A DNA stretch of 36,700 nt from Vibrio sp. D404a (GCF_030248535.1 NZ_JAHGAJ010000042.1:1-36700); one strand, 5' to 3'; positions 23,625 to 32,496 are shown, counted from the first letter of the stretch. A program made the numbers and translations. The notes: generated by a model from the sequence alone, not told the origin.

Positions 23625-24617
23625 CTATTTAAACTTAATTCGATCAGCGAGGTGACTCACTGCCAGTGCAAAGTAGTACGAACGATTCCACTTCATCAGT
23701 ACATTGTAGTTGTTGTAAACCAAGTAAGAGCGCCCGGTTTGGTCATCCGGCATGATCAGCCAAGCTTTAATATCTTCATCAAGCTTGGGCAGTGGGCTGC
23801 CATCAAAGCGCGTAATACCCAGCTTTGACCACTCTTGAAGGTACTTACCTTTCTCTTCCGAGCGGCCCTGCATATCTAGAGAGATATTCGCCGGCACTTT
23901 TACCTGTCTGCCCCATGTGTACTTATCATCCCAACCTGACTGGCTCAGATAATTCGCCGCAGAGGCAAAAACATCGGCTTCGGTATTCCAAATATCCTTC
24001 TTACCATCACCATTCCCGTCTGCAGCATACGCTAAGAACGAGCTTGGCATAAACTGAGGTTGCCCCATTGCGCCAGCCCACGACCCTTTCATGTCCTGAG
24101 GCTTAATGTGCCCCTCTTCTAGAATGGTCAGTGCTGCCATCGCTTCTTTGGTAAAGAAAGCCTCACGGCGCCCTTCGTAAGCCATGGTGGTAAGCGCATC
24201 GATCACGCGGTAATTACCAGTAAAAGTACCGAAGTTACTCTCAACACCCCATAACGCCACAATAAAGCGCGGTTGAACACCGTACTCATCGCCAATGCGT
24301 TTCAGCTCAGTGTGGTGCTTATCATAAAGCGACTGCGCCTGCTTCACCTTCCAAGCGGGAACCGCTCTTGGGATATACTCGTCGAGTGTGAGCTTTTTCT
24401 CTGGTTGATTTTTATCTGCTTTTACCGCGCGCGGTTTAAACGTCACGCCGTCAAAGGCTTGGTCGATGATCGATTGAGAGATGCCTTGCTCTGAGCCTTG
24501 CTTTTTCAGCTTCTCAACAAACTGTTCAAAGCTTAATTCGTTAGCATGCAATGGAGCCAATGCACTGCCGGCCAACAACGCCGACACGGTAATTAGGGTT
24601 TGCGATAATTTACTCAA
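23625..24617 (-). CDS. mltB: Lytic murein transglycosylase (MltB family, soluble periplasmic form)
   Basis: Cleaves the MurNAc-GlcNAc bond of peptidoglycan to leave a 1,6-anhydro end. The 330-residue product has a Sec signal peptide (about 1-26, ending at LHA), the catalytic Glu126 in WGVESNFG, the AGAMGQPQFMPSSF block and an EF-hand-like calcium loop with Asp200, Asn202, Asp204 and Asp208, as in E. coli Slt35/MltB. Unlike E. coli MltB there is no lipobox cysteine, so it is probably free in the periplasm, like the MltB-2 subgroup. It follows ycgL by 29 bases and ends at its own terminator. Confidence 0.9.
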   Translation of the reverse strand: MSKLSQTLITVSALLAGSALAPLHANELSFEQFVEKLKKQGSEQGISQSIIDQAFDGVTFKPRAVKADKNQPEKKLTLDEYIPRAVPAWKVKQAQSLYDKHHTELKRIGDEYGVQPRFIVALWGVESNFGTFTGNYRVIDALTTMAYEGRREAFFTKEAMAALTILEEGHIKPQDMKGSWAGAMGQPQFMPSSFLAYAADGNGDGKKDIWNTEADVFASAANYLSQSGWDDKYTWGRQVKVPANISLDMQGRSEEKGKYLQEWSKLGITRFDGSPLPKLDEDIKAWLIMPDDQTGRSYLVYNNYNVLMKWNRSYYFALAVSHLADRIKFK

Positions 24618-24646
24618 CGATCATTCCTCCCTGAATCTGATGAGTA

Positions 24647-24937
24647 CTACTCTTCATCTTGAGCGTTTTGTTGAGCCTTACGCTCTTTATACAGCTCAAG
24701 TTCATTCACTGGTGGTGGCGGTACTTGTAAAAAGAAACCGTCATTTAATAGAGACTCGCGAACTTTATCGATGTTCACTTGTGCCAATTTACGACCATCC
24801 ATTTTGATGACCATTACGAAGCTAGGTTTACCAAACATTTGCATCAATGCGTCAGGAACTTGTGAAAAATCATCCTTCTTAGGGATATAAAGGTATGTTC
24901 CTTCTTTTTTTGAGCTTTTATATATAGAACACAGCAT
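24647..24937 (-). CDS. ycgL: YcgL domain protein
   Basis: A 96-residue protein of the YcgL family: opening MLCSIYKSSKKEGTYLYI, KKDDFSQVP, and LQVPPPP near 71 all match E. coli YcgL. No function is established for the family. It is divergent from minC, as in E. coli, and is the first gene of a unit with mltB. The intergenic 221 bases to minC should hold both promoters; none was assigned. Confidence 0.92.
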   Translation of the reverse strand: MLCSIYKSSKKEGTYLYIPKKDDFSQVPDALMQMFGKPSFVMVIKMDGRKLAQVNIDKVRESLLNDGFFLQVPPPPVNELELYKERKAQQNAQDEE

Positions 24938-25158
24938 GACAAACCTTTTCTAAATGTTTATGACTACAAAACTCTCACATGCGAGATCAATAGTTTATGT
25001 TGGTGAAATATTGGGAACAAAACGTCCATTTGACAACAAGATCACTTGCTGTGCTTGGTCTGGGAATATAACATGATAAACCTAGTTTCAGGCAATGCCC
25101 TTTATCGTAAAGATGAAAGAAATTGTAGCCAACCGTTATTGAGGTCCTGTAGTTTTCG

Positions 25159-25821
25159 ATGTCTAGTAACCCAGATCTAAAAGGTAGCAGCTTCACGCTA
25201 TCTGTCTTGCACTTATCCGATGATAACGTCGAAAATGCAGCGTCATTCCTTCAAGAAAAAGTCGACCAAGCACCAAACTTTTTTGCTGCAGCTCCTGTGG
25301 TAATTAACATCAGCCAAGTTGCCGGTGATATCGACTTCCTCCAACTTAAAAACGGCATATCTCAAGCAGGTATGATCCCTGTCGGCGTAACGGGCTGTTC
25401 TGATAAACGCATGCAAAACCTAGCAAAAGAAGCTGGTTTCGCTGTAATGACGGCCAGCAAGTCCCCTTCACAGGCTCCGGCTAAGATGGCGCCCACAAAA
25501 GTGGTAAGAACTCCGATTCGTTCTGGACAACAGGTCTATGCTAAAGATGGTGACCTATTAATTTTGAGTCACGTGAGTGCTGGAGCGGAAGTGATTGCGG
25601 ATGGCAGTATTCATATTCATGGCACATTACGCGGCCGCGCAATTGCAGGCGCAAGCGGTCAAACTGAAGCAAAGATTATCTGTAACGATTTACAAGCCGA
25701 GCTGGTTTCCATTGCAGGCAACTACTGGCTCAGCGATCAAATTGAAAGCGAGTACTGGCAGAAGAAGACCATGTTCAGCATGGACAACGACGTACTACGT
25801 GTTGACGTACTCGCACTATAA
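25159..25821 (+). CDS. minC: Septum-site inhibitor MinC
   Basis: Blocks FtsZ assembly away from mid-cell when carried to the membrane by MinD. The 220-residue protein has the N-terminal FtsZ-inhibiting domain (about 1-95), a Pro/Ala/Lys linker, and the C-terminal beta-helix domain with GQQVYAKDGDL (about 114-124) and HIHGTLRGRAIAGASG (about 152-167), which binds MinD. First gene of minCDE, with 20 bases to minD. Shine-Dalgarno weak. Confidence 0.96.
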   Translation: MSSNPDLKGSSFTLSVLHLSDDNVENAASFLQEKVDQAPNFFAAAPVVINISQVAGDIDFLQLKNGISQAGMIPVGVTGCSDKRMQNLAKEAGFAVMTASKSPSQAPAKMAPTKVVRTPIRSGQQVYAKDGDLLILSHVSAGAEVIADGSIHIHGTLRGRAIAGASGQTEAKIICNDLQAELVSIAGNYWLSDQIESEYWQKKTMFSMDNDVLRVDVLAL

Positions 25822-25841
25822 AGAAATAAAAGGAAAAAATA

Positions 25842-26654
25842 ATGGCACGCATTATCGTTGTAACGTCAGGTAAAGGCGGTGTTGGTAAAACTACCTCCAG
25901 TGCAGCTATTGCCTCAGGTTTAGCTTTGAAGGGAAAGAAAACAGCAGTTATCGACTTTGATATTGGTCTGCGTAACCTTGATCTTATCATGGGCTGTGAG
26001 CGTCGTGTCGTTTACGATTTCGTTAACGTTATCAATGGCGAAGCTACGCTTAACCAAGCGATGATCAAAGATAAGCGCACAGAGAACCTGTTCATTCTTC
26101 CGGCTTCTCAAACTCGTGATAAAGACGCACTGACCAAAGACGGTGTTCGTCGTGTATTTGATGAGTTAGATGAAATGGGCTTCGACTTCATCATCTGTGA
26201 TTCACCAGCAGGTATCGAGCAAGGTGCTTTGATGGCACTTTACTTTGCGGATGAAGCGATTGTAACAACGAACCCAGAGGTTTCTTCGGTACGAGATTCA
26301 GACCGTATTCTAGGTATTCTGGATTCTAAGTCTCGCCGCTCTGAAGAAGGCTTAGAGCCAGTGAAAACGCACTTACTTCTAACTCGCTACAACCCAGCAC
26401 GCGTTACCCAAGGTGAGATGTTGAGTGTAGAAGATGTGGAAGAGATCCTGCATATTTCTCTGCTAGGTGTTATCCCAGAGAGCCAAGCGGTACTAAACGC
26501 ATCAAACAAAGGTGTTCCAGTTATCTTTGACGAAGCGACCGACGCAGGCATGGCTTACAGCGATACTGTAGACCGCCTTCTAGGCAGCCAAGTGGACTTC
26601 CGCTTCCTAACGGAAGAGAAGAAAGGCATCTTCAAACGACTATTCGGGGGCTAA
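25842..26654 (+). CDS. minD: Septum-site ATPase MinD
   Basis: A ParA-family ATPase that binds the membrane in its ATP form, recruits MinC and is displaced by MinE. The 270-residue product has the deviant Walker A GKGGVGKTT (10-18, Lys11 and Lys16), switch-like DFDIGLRNLD (about 38-47), DSPAGIEQGA and a C-terminal amphipathic membrane helix KKGIFKRLFGG. Ribosome site AAAGGA before ATG 25842. Downstream minE starts six bases after the stop. Confidence 0.98.
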   Translation: MARIIVVTSGKGGVGKTTSSAAIASGLALKGKKTAVIDFDIGLRNLDLIMGCERRVVYDFVNVINGEATLNQAMIKDKRTENLFILPASQTRDKDALTKDGVRRVFDELDEMGFDFIICDSPAGIEQGALMALYFADEAIVTTNPEVSSVRDSDRILGILDSKSRRSEEGLEPVKTHLLLTRYNPARVTQGEMLSVEDVEEILHISLLGVIPESQAVLNASNKGVPVIFDEATDAGMAYSDTVDRLLGSQVDFRFLTEEKKGIFKRLFGG

Positions 26655-26660
26655 TCAACT

Positions 26661-26924
26661 ATGTCACTACTAGAGTTTTTTAGACCACAGAAGAAAACCA
26701 CAGCTAACCTAGCGAAAGAGCGTTTGCAGATCATCGTTGCAGAGCGTCGCAGCCATGACGATCCTGCACCTTCGTACCTACCACAACTTAAAGAAGACAT
26801 CTTAAAGTGTATCGCTAAGTACGTGGAAGTTGATCCATCGATGGTTGACCTCTCTTTTGAGCACAAGGACGACGACATCTCGGTTCTTGAGCTTAACGTG
26901 AAACTGCCTGAAGACGATAAGTAG
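26661..26924 (+). CDS. minE: Min topological specificity factor MinE
   Basis: Stimulates MinD ATPase and drives pole-to-pole oscillation. The 87-residue protein has the membrane-contacting N-terminus MSLLEFFRP, the MinD-binding helix around LAKERLQIIVAERR (14-27) and the C-terminal dimer domain with LKEDILKCIAKYV. Last gene of minCDE, ended by the terminator at 26953. Confidence 0.97.
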   Translation: MSLLEFFRPQKKTTANLAKERLQIIVAERRSHDDPAPSYLPQLKEDILKCIAKYVEVDPSMVDLSFEHKDDDISVLELNVKLPEDDK

Positions 26925-26952
26925 TTCCTCTTCTAGTTATCACTCCCTATCG

Positions 26953-26986
26953 AAACGGCTCACTGATTTGCAGTGGGCCGTTTTAA
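26953..26986 (+). terminator. Terminator of minCDE
   Basis: A 13-pair stem (26953-26965 with 26971-26983), complete only in plus-strand RNA because of one U-G pair, followed by TTTT. It is 28 bases past the minE stop. Confidence 0.9.
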
Positions 26987-27116
26987 TATCTAGCCCACAC
27001 CCATTCCAACTATGAATGATAACTGGGGGTTATTATTCATATAAGTAGTCGTCATTATCCAAGGTCGATGTTTTTTTGTACTCTTATCCCGTACCCAACA
27101 AACGAAGAGCACAACT

Positions 27117-27536
27117 ATGACTTATCTAAACAATAAAATTAAAGCCATCATTCTTACCGCGGCATTTGTTGTTACTGGATGTAGTTCAACTGGAATGGAT
27201 GCAGACAATGAAAATGCGGCACGAAATAGAGGTGCAGCTGGAGGCGCGTTAGTTGGGGCAACCTTAGGCGCATTAACCGGTGAGCCAAGCCTTGCGGTAA
27301 AAGGTGCTGTAGCCGGTGGTGTGACCGGTGGTGTTGCAGGCTCAATGAAAGACCTTGATGACTCTCGCCAAAGTAAAAACACTCAGGTTCTAGCGGATGG
27401 TCACTCACAAGATAACCGTAGTGATGCAGAAAAACGCGTCGCTGAACTCGAAGCTGAAATAAGAATTATGGAATTGGAACAGCAACTGGCTGAAGCCAAA
27501 GAGAAAGAAACGTCTAACAGCGACGACAAATCATAA
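27117..27536 (+). CDS. Small glycine-zipper lipoprotein, unknown function
   Basis: A 139-residue protein with a lipoprotein signal (lipobox VTGC, Cys22), a Gly/Ala-rich glycine-zipper segment (about 39-79) like that of SlyB/YMGG-type outer-membrane lipoproteins, then a charged coiled-coil tail (about 100-130, ELEAEIRIMELEQQLAEAKE). Glycine zippers usually embed in membranes or self-associate. It stands alone between the minCDE terminator and the strong shared terminator at 27541. The start ATG at 27117 gives MTYLNNKIKAIILTAAFVVT. No specific role can be assigned. Confidence 0.82.
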   Translation: MTYLNNKIKAIILTAAFVVTGCSSTGMDADNENAARNRGAAGGALVGATLGALTGEPSLAVKGAVAGGVTGGVAGSMKDLDDSRQSKNTQVLADGHSQDNRSDAEKRVAELEAEIRIMELEQQLAEAKEKETSNSDDKS

Positions 27537-27540
27537 TGAT

Positions 27541-27576
27541 AAAAAAAGGGGTAAAGCGACGGTGCTTTACCCCTTT
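27541..27576. terminator. Terminator between the small lipoprotein gene and rnd
   Basis: A perfect 13-pair stem (27545-27557 with 27564-27576, six-base loop). On the minus strand it is followed by seven or more Ts and ends rnd; on the plus strand the tail is TTTCTCT, weaker, for the lipoprotein gene. Confidence 0.93.
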
Positions 27577-27601
27577 CTCTATCTGATTATCAGAAAACCG
27601 A

Positions 27602-28720
27602 CTACTTAATCAGCTTATCCAATTTCTCACCCGCAATCTCTAAACGCCAGCCTTGCATCACATCCGGCATTTTTTCTGGATTACGATCGTGTTTCCAAAC
27701 CCAACTTAACACTTGGTTAAGCTGCTTCTTAGAAGCGATAAATTCCGTTGCCAAACCGCTGTGTTGTGACGCTTTCTTCACTTCGTCTTTTAGAACCTTA
27801 AACACCTGCTTGTAACCTGGAAAGTCCATCAGACGCTCAACAACCGCTGGGTACTCTTCCTCTGGCGTGTGCTCTGCCAGCTTCACAATCGAGCTGATTT
27901 TCGCACCATGACGACGAACAGAGCGGAAATCAAAGCCCTCTTCTTCCATGCGCTTTGGATTCTTAATCGCAAAGCGAGCCACTGCCCAAAGATCTTGCTC
28001 TTTAAAGATGAAGTTCAATGCTAGGTCACGCTTAATCGCTTCTTTTAGACGCCACGTTGCTAGCGGCTTTAGGATCGCCAGTTGCTTTGGTTTCAACTGC
28101 CAAGCGCCTTTGATATCAAGGTACGCTTTTTCTGGCTCTACAGAGCGAATACGCTTGCTCACTTGCAGATCAGACTCTTGCTGAGCGGCATCCCACCAGC
28201 CTGCTTCCATCACCTTCTCAAGTAACTTGTTGTACATTGGCATTAGGTAGTAAACATCCGCCGCTGCGTAGTCGAGCTGCTTTTGTGACAGTGGGCGTGC
28301 CAGCCAATCGGTGCGTGATTCACTCTTATCAAGGTCGATACCGACAAACTCTGATACTAGAGCGGCAAAGCCCGTTGACAAGCCATGACCTAAGAATGCA
28401 GCCATGATCTGAGTATCTACCATTGGCGTAGGTGTGCAGCCAAACGCGTTTTGGAACACTTCTAAGTCTTCACCACATGCGTGCAGTACTTTTAACACCG
28501 AAGCATCTTTAAGTAGCGAGACAAATGGCGTCATCTCGTCCAGTGCGATTGGGTCAATCAAAGACAGGGTTTCACCATCAAATAACTGAATCAAACCTAA
28601 TTGCGGGTAATACGTTCGGGTTCGAACAAACTCCGTATCAAGCATAACAACATCGGCTTCACGGGCTTGCTGACATACACGTTCAAGGTCTTTCAATTGG
28701 GTAATGATTTGATAGTTCAC
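27602..28720 (-). CDS. rnd: Ribonuclease D
   Basis: A 3'-to-5' exoribonuclease that trims tRNA precursors and other stable RNAs. With the GTG at 28720 as start (372 residues) the protein begins MNYQ, as in E. coli, and the four metal-binding residues fall at the E. coli numbers: Asp28 and Glu30 in LDTEF, Asp85 in GEDLEVF and Asp155 in YAAADVYYL. The frame could start four codons earlier at a GTG (28732), but the Shine-Dalgarno GAGAG precedes only the second. HRDC-type domains follow from about 205. It is downstream of fadD, separated by a terminator. Confidence 0.95.
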   Translation of the reverse strand: MNYQIITQLKDLERVCQQAREADVVMLDTEFVRTRTYYPQLGLIQLFDGETLSLIDPIALDEMTPFVSLLKDASVLKVLHACGEDLEVFQNAFGCTPTPMVDTQIMAAFLGHGLSTGFAALVSEFVGIDLDKSESRTDWLARPLSQKQLDYAAADVYYLMPMYNKLLEKVMEAGWWDAAQQESDLQVSKRIRSVEPEKAYLDIKGAWQLKPKQLAILKPLATWRLKEAIKRDLALNFIFKEQDLWAVARFAIKNPKRMEEEGFDFRSVRRHGAKISSIVKLAEHTPEEEYPAVVERLMDFPGYKQVFKVLKDEVKKASQHSGLATEFIASKKQLNQVLSWVWKHDRNPEKMPDVMQGWRLEIAGEKLDKLIK

Positions 28721-28756
28721 AAAAACTCTCACTGGTTGAATTTATCTGCCGGATAC

Positions 28757-28783
28757 AAAAATGCCGACAATCACTGTCGGCAT
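28757..28783 (-). terminator. Terminator after fadD
   Basis: A perfect nine-pair stem (28761-28769 with 28775-28783, five-base loop), followed on the minus strand by TTTTT. It is 51 bases past the fadD stop and 37 bases before the rnd start, so rnd is reached only by read-through or from a promoter very close by. Confidence 0.88.
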
Positions 28784-28833
28784 TCTATCACTAATTTAAG
28801 ACTACCGCTTAGTTTAAGCGGTATGACCATCAG

Positions 28834-30528
28834 TTATTCGCTGGCACGCTTCGCAAGCTCAGCATCGTTCTCTTCACGTAATACACGACGCAAGATCTTA
28901 CCTACGTTGGTCTTAGGCAGTTCATCACGGAACTCAACCAATTTTGGCACCTTGTAACCAGTTAGGTGTTCGCGACAATGTGCAATCACGTCTTCTTTAG
29001 TTAGGCTTGGGTCGCGCTTCACAACGTAGATCTTAACCAATTCACCCGAGACTTCATGAGGTTGACCGATAGCCGCAACTTCTAGCACTTGACCATGTAG
29101 CGCAACCACATCTTCAATCTCGTTCGGGTAAACGTTAAAGCCAGACACAAGAATCATGTCTTTCTTGCGGTCAACAATGTGTAGCAGGCCCTCATCGTCA
29201 AACTTCACGATGTCACCTGTTGATAACCAACCGTCATGATCGATCACTTCTTTAGTCGCTTCAGGACGCTGCCAGTAGCCTTGCATCACTTGTGGACCAC
29301 GAACTTGCAGTTCACCGACTTGGTCGTTGGCTACCACATTACCTTCGTCATCAATGATGCGAACATCGGTCGAAGGTACCGGCAAGCCGATAGCACCGGT
29401 GTAATCTTTTAGATCGTAAGGGTTACCTGTCACCAATGGAGAACACTCCGTTAGGCCATAACCTTCTAATAGGTGAATACCTGTCGCTTTCTTCCATTGC
29501 TCGGCAACAGCGCGTTGAACCGCCATACCGCCACCAACAGATAAGCGCAGGTTGCTGAAGTCTAGTTCATGGAAGTCTTCGTTGTTCACAAGTGCATTGA
29601 ACAGCGTATTTACACCCGTAATCGCCGTGAATGGTACTTTCTGTAGCTCTTTGATGAAGCCCGGAATATCGCGAGGGTTAGTAATCAGTAAGTTACGACC
29701 ACCCATTTCTACGAACAGTAAGCAGTTCACTGTCAGTGCGAAAACGTGGTAAAGCGGCAGTGCTGTTACAACCAGCTCACGACCTTCTTGCAGAACTGGA
29801 CCATAAGCCCCTTTCGCTTGTAGAACGTTCGCGATCATATTGCGGTGCGTTAGGATTGCGCCTTTCGCCACACCCGTTGTACCACCTGTGTACTGAAGGA
29901 AGGCGATATCATCACCAGACATAAATGGTTTTACATACTGTAGACGGCGGCCTTTATGCAGCGCCTTACGGAACGAAATAGCACCCGGCAGATCGTACTT
30001 AGGTACCATGCCTTTAACGTATTTCACCACGAAATCGACAATCGTACCCTTCGCGCGCGGCAGCATTTGGCCAAGGCTCGTCAGTACCACGTGTTTCACT
30101 GGCGTGTTATCGACAACTTTCTCCAGTGTGCTCGCAAAGTTCGAGACGATAACAATCGCTTTTGCGCCAGAGTCATTCAGTTGATGCTCAAGTTCACGTG
30201 GCGTATACAGAGGGTTTACGTTAACTGCAATCATACCAGCACGCAGCACACCAAATAGAGCAATTGGGTATTGCAGCAGGTTTGGCATCATCAGAGCGAC
30301 ACGATCGCCCTTCTTCAGCTTCAGATCATTTTGTAGGTAAGCGGCGAATGCGCGGCTGCGCTCTTCAAGCTTGCGGAAAGTCATGATAGAGCCCATGTTT
30401 TCGAATGCAGGTTGGTCAGCGTACTTCTGTACTGACTGCTCGAACATTTCAACTAAAGATGGGTACTGATCTGGGTTGATCGTTTCTGGTACGTCACTTG
30501 GATAACGTGAAAGCCAAGGTTTATCCAC
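28834..30528 (-). CDS. fadD: Long-chain fatty acid-CoA ligase
   Basis: Activates imported long-chain fatty acids to acyl-CoA for beta-oxidation; acts at the inner membrane. The 564-residue AMP-forming ligase has the P-loop YTGGTTGVAKGA (213-224), GYGLTECSP (356-364), STGDIVKFDD and the FACS signature around DRKKDMILVSGFNVYPNEIE. The start is GTG at 30528, with GAGGAG seven bases upstream, giving MDKPWLSRYP as in relatives. Upstream lies the alpha/beta hydrolase gene (106-base gap). No convincing FadR operator was seen in that gap. Acyl-CoA from FadD is the effector of FadR, linking it to fabB/FarS. Confidence 0.96.
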   Translation of the reverse strand: MDKPWLSRYPSDVPETINPDQYPSLVEMFEQSVQKYADQPAFENMGSIMTFRKLEERSRAFAAYLQNDLKLKKGDRVALMMPNLLQYPIALFGVLRAGMIAVNVNPLYTPRELEHQLNDSGAKAIVIVSNFASTLEKVVDNTPVKHVVLTSLGQMLPRAKGTIVDFVVKYVKGMVPKYDLPGAISFRKALHKGRRLQYVKPFMSGDDIAFLQYTGGTTGVAKGAILTHRNMIANVLQAKGAYGPVLQEGRELVVTALPLYHVFALTVNCLLFVEMGGRNLLITNPRDIPGFIKELQKVPFTAITGVNTLFNALVNNEDFHELDFSNLRLSVGGGMAVQRAVAEQWKKATGIHLLEGYGLTECSPLVTGNPYDLKDYTGAIGLPVPSTDVRIIDDEGNVVANDQVGELQVRGPQVMQGYWQRPEATKEVIDHDGWLSTGDIVKFDDEGLLHIVDRKKDMILVSGFNVYPNEIEDVVALHGQVLEVAAIGQPHEVSGELVKIYVVKRDPSLTKEDVIAHCREHLTGYKVPKLVEFRDELPKTNVGKILRRVLREENDAELAKRASE

Positions 30529-30634
30529 GATGTTACTCCTCGTTTATCAGCTGACGACTGTTTCGCCGCTATTTATCATGGCGATATTACAGCACAGCTT
30601 TAGTGCATGAGCACTAAAAGGCTCAAACACTTGT

Positions 30635-31486
30635 TTAAATTTTGTTAACTACACCAAGAATTAGTTCAGAAACTGACTCTGGGTTCTCTAAATGACAATG
30701 ATGTCCGCCTGAAATCATCTCGATAATTGGGGGATTTTGAGTAGATTTGTAGCGATTATGCTGTAAATCCTTAAATCCTTCATTCCCCAAAATTATCAAT
30801 TGAGGGCATTCTATCGCCTCATTTATCGCATCGGCGTGCGCCTGAGACATCCTATAAACCGAATCACACTTCAATTTTGGGTCGCTGCGCCACTGCCAAA
30901 CGCCCTCAAATTGTTCAATTCCCCGAATCACAACAGGGGCGATCAAGTTTGGTGCAATTTGATTAGCATGAGATCTCAGTTTAATGGCGTCCTCTAGACT
31001 GGCTAATGGACGTGAAGGCTTTCGTCGCTGTCTTTGACGACTGAGTACCCCATCTCGCAAACGAGAGACTGCTGCTTGGGGAGCTTCAGAAAGAGGTCCA
31101 TGACCTTCAATTTGGATTAATCCCGACACCATTTCAGGAAAGGCGGCACTATAGCAACTTGCGATCAATGCACCAAGCGAATGTCCTACTAGTACCAGTC
31201 TGTTTGGCGATAATTTACCCACCAACTGATGTAAATCATCGATGTAGTCATGAAAAGGGTAATAACTGCCGGCTTTGTGCGAGGAGTGTCCATGCCCAAA
31301 CAGGTCGATAGCCACGAGGTGATAGTGGTTCGATTGAGTATGCATTGCCTGCATTAAGGAGGTGAAACTGGCAGCGTTATCTAGCCACCCATGAACAAAA
31401 ACGACCGTCAATGCGGCCGTTTCGAGGTTTCCAAGCTCTTGGTACACCATAGTGCCACTCGGAAGTGAATAAGATTTTTCAATCAT
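30635..31486 (-). CDS. Alpha/beta-fold hydrolase, substrate unknown
   Basis: A 283-residue alpha/beta hydrolase. Visible family marks are the oxyanion region VFVHGWLDNAASF (about 29-41), the nucleophile elbow GHSLGA (about 101-106, Ser as nucleophile) and a late GGHHCHLENP (about 260-269) that supplies the catalytic His. Likely an esterase or similar; closest well-known look-alikes are general MhpC-type hydrolases. It lies between slp (55-base gap) and fadD, an extra gene not at this place in E. coli. The start ATG at 31486 has AAGGA some 13 bases upstream, a long spacing. A small hairpin (30599-30606/30611-30618) without a T run follows the gene. Confidence 0.82.
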   Translation of the reverse strand: MIEKSYSLPSGTMVYQELGNLETAALTVVFVHGWLDNAASFTSLMQAMHTQSNHYHLVAIDLFGHGHSSHKAGSYYPFHDYIDDLHQLVGKLSPNRLVLVGHSLGALIASCYSAAFPEMVSGLIQIEGHGPLSEAPQAAVSRLRDGVLSRQRQRRKPSRPLASLEDAIKLRSHANQIAPNLIAPVVIRGIEQFEGVWQWRSDPKLKCDSVYRMSQAHADAINEAIECPQLIILGNEGFKDLQHNRYKSTQNPPIIEMISGGHHCHLENPESVSELILGVVNKI

Positions 31487-31541
31487 CCGTTGTGATCAGT
31501 CCTTAATCTTAAATATCCAGATGAGATGTTAAATCACCGGA

Positions 31542-32102
31542 TTACTCGACGTCTTGTACCACTCGGCCTTGTCTTGGCATGGTGTGGAAGCTACGACAAT
31601 GTAGGCTGCGGCACGAGTAATAAGTCGGTGCGAAATCGTTCACAATCACACGCTCTGTGATTTGCCATAGGCGCTGATTATCGACATTCATTACTGGGAA
31701 AGTATATGGGAACTCACCAATCTTGCCGTCTTCTGAACCTGCAGATTGGCCAACAAACGTCACCAAACGACCTTCAGCAAAACTCAGTGGCTCGACATAG
31801 CCATCTACGTAAGCAACAAAACGACCGCTTGGCTCTGCATCGAGATCAGGCTTACCGCTGCTAGAAATTGGCATGTTAACCACTTCTACACGTGATTTAT
31901 CTTTAAGGTTAGTTACCTTGGCAATCACACCGCCCAAACGCACGTCTTTGGCATCAGGAAGTTGATCTACCCACTGTTGATAATCTGTAATGACTGGTTC
32001 TGAAGAGGCTTCAAGTTCGGTCGGTAGCGATGAACACCCAACCAATAAGACTGAGAATAAGCCAAGAGCAAAAAGGCGTAGCTTTGCAGGGGAAATCGAC
32101 AT
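31542..32102 (-). CDS. slp: Slp-family outer-membrane lipoprotein
   Basis: A 186-residue lipoprotein with signal ending in LLVGC (Cys23), then the Slp family body: YQQWVDQLPDAKDVRLGGVIAKV, GRFVAY and EGRLVTFVGQ. Slp/YeaY proteins are outer-membrane lipoproteins induced by starvation or stationary phase in E. coli; exact function unclear. As in E. coli (yeaY) it lies between tsaB and fadD. ATG 32102 is preceded by AAGGG about eight bases upstream. Confidence 0.9.
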   Translation of the reverse strand: MSISPAKLRLFALGLFSVLLVGCSSLPTELEASSEPVITDYQQWVDQLPDAKDVRLGGVIAKVTNLKDKSRVEVVNMPISSSGKPDLDAEPSGRFVAYVDGYVEPLSFAEGRLVTFVGQSAGSEDGKIGEFPYTFPVMNVDNQRLWQITERVIVNDFAPTYYSCRSLHCRSFHTMPRQGRVVQDVE

Positions 32103-32138
32103 GGTTCTAACCCTTAAATAGAAGATAAATTGGTGTTT

Positions 32139-32444
32139 TTATATATAAATATCGACACCGATGAGTCTTGCAAGTTCCTCTTTTTTCGCCTGATTCATAA
32201 CATCCATATACTCTTCCATCGCTTTTCGCCCACGCCCTTCTGGAAGGTCGTACTGGACTTGAGCACGGTGAATATCCGATTCTTGAACGTGACGAATAGA
32301 GTGCGAGACAGCATTGGCGACCTTACTGGGTTGCCCCACTGAGGTCTTTGCATCGGTTTTCTTTACCTGATTCTTCTTGTTGGTGCGATTGGTCTTAGAT
32401 GTATTGCCTATCGCTGAAGGAGGTAAACCATTAATTGATACCAT
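32139..32444 (-). CDS. Conserved-looking protein of unknown function
   Basis: A 101-residue soluble protein not recognised by family. The first half is low in complexity and rich in Lys, Asn and Thr, probably disordered; the second half is charged and helical (about 60-95) and ends LARLIGVDIYI. It sits between tsaB and slp, where E. coli has no gene, with 36 bases to slp and a perfect 13-base inverted repeat 22 bases upstream of its ATG. Coding is supported by its clean fit between neighbours and codon use like theirs, not by a known motif. Confidence 0.65.
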   Translation of the reverse strand: MVSINGLPPSAIGNTSKTNRTNKKNQVKKTDAKTSVGQPSKVANAVSHSIRHVQESDIHRAQVQYDLPEGRGRKAMEEYMDVMNQAKKEELARLIGVDIYI

Positions 32445-32465
32445 TCACTCAATCTCTGCCTCGGT

Positions 32466-32496
32466 ATGACTCTAAATATGCGCTATTTAGAGTCAT
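32466..32496. repeat. Perfect 13-base inverted repeat before the unknown 101-residue gene
   Basis: ATGACTCTAAATA (32466-32478) is repeated inverted at 32484-32496 with a five-base loop. No T run follows on either strand, so it is unlikely to be a terminator for tsaB. It lies 22 bases upstream of the ATG at 32444, a place for a leader hairpin or an operator. Confidence 0.75.

Noticed and set aside
24987..25196. 69-residue minus-strand frame upstream of minC
   Set aside because: It overlaps the minC start and the ycgL-minC promoter region, shows no ribosome site and no recognisable protein features.
30599..30618. Eight-pair hairpin after the alpha/beta hydrolase gene
   Set aside because: No T run on the minus strand, so not called a terminator; too small to claim as an operator.
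30529..30634. FadR operator for fadD
   Set aside because: Expected from biology, but no sequence close to the consensus was found in the gap.
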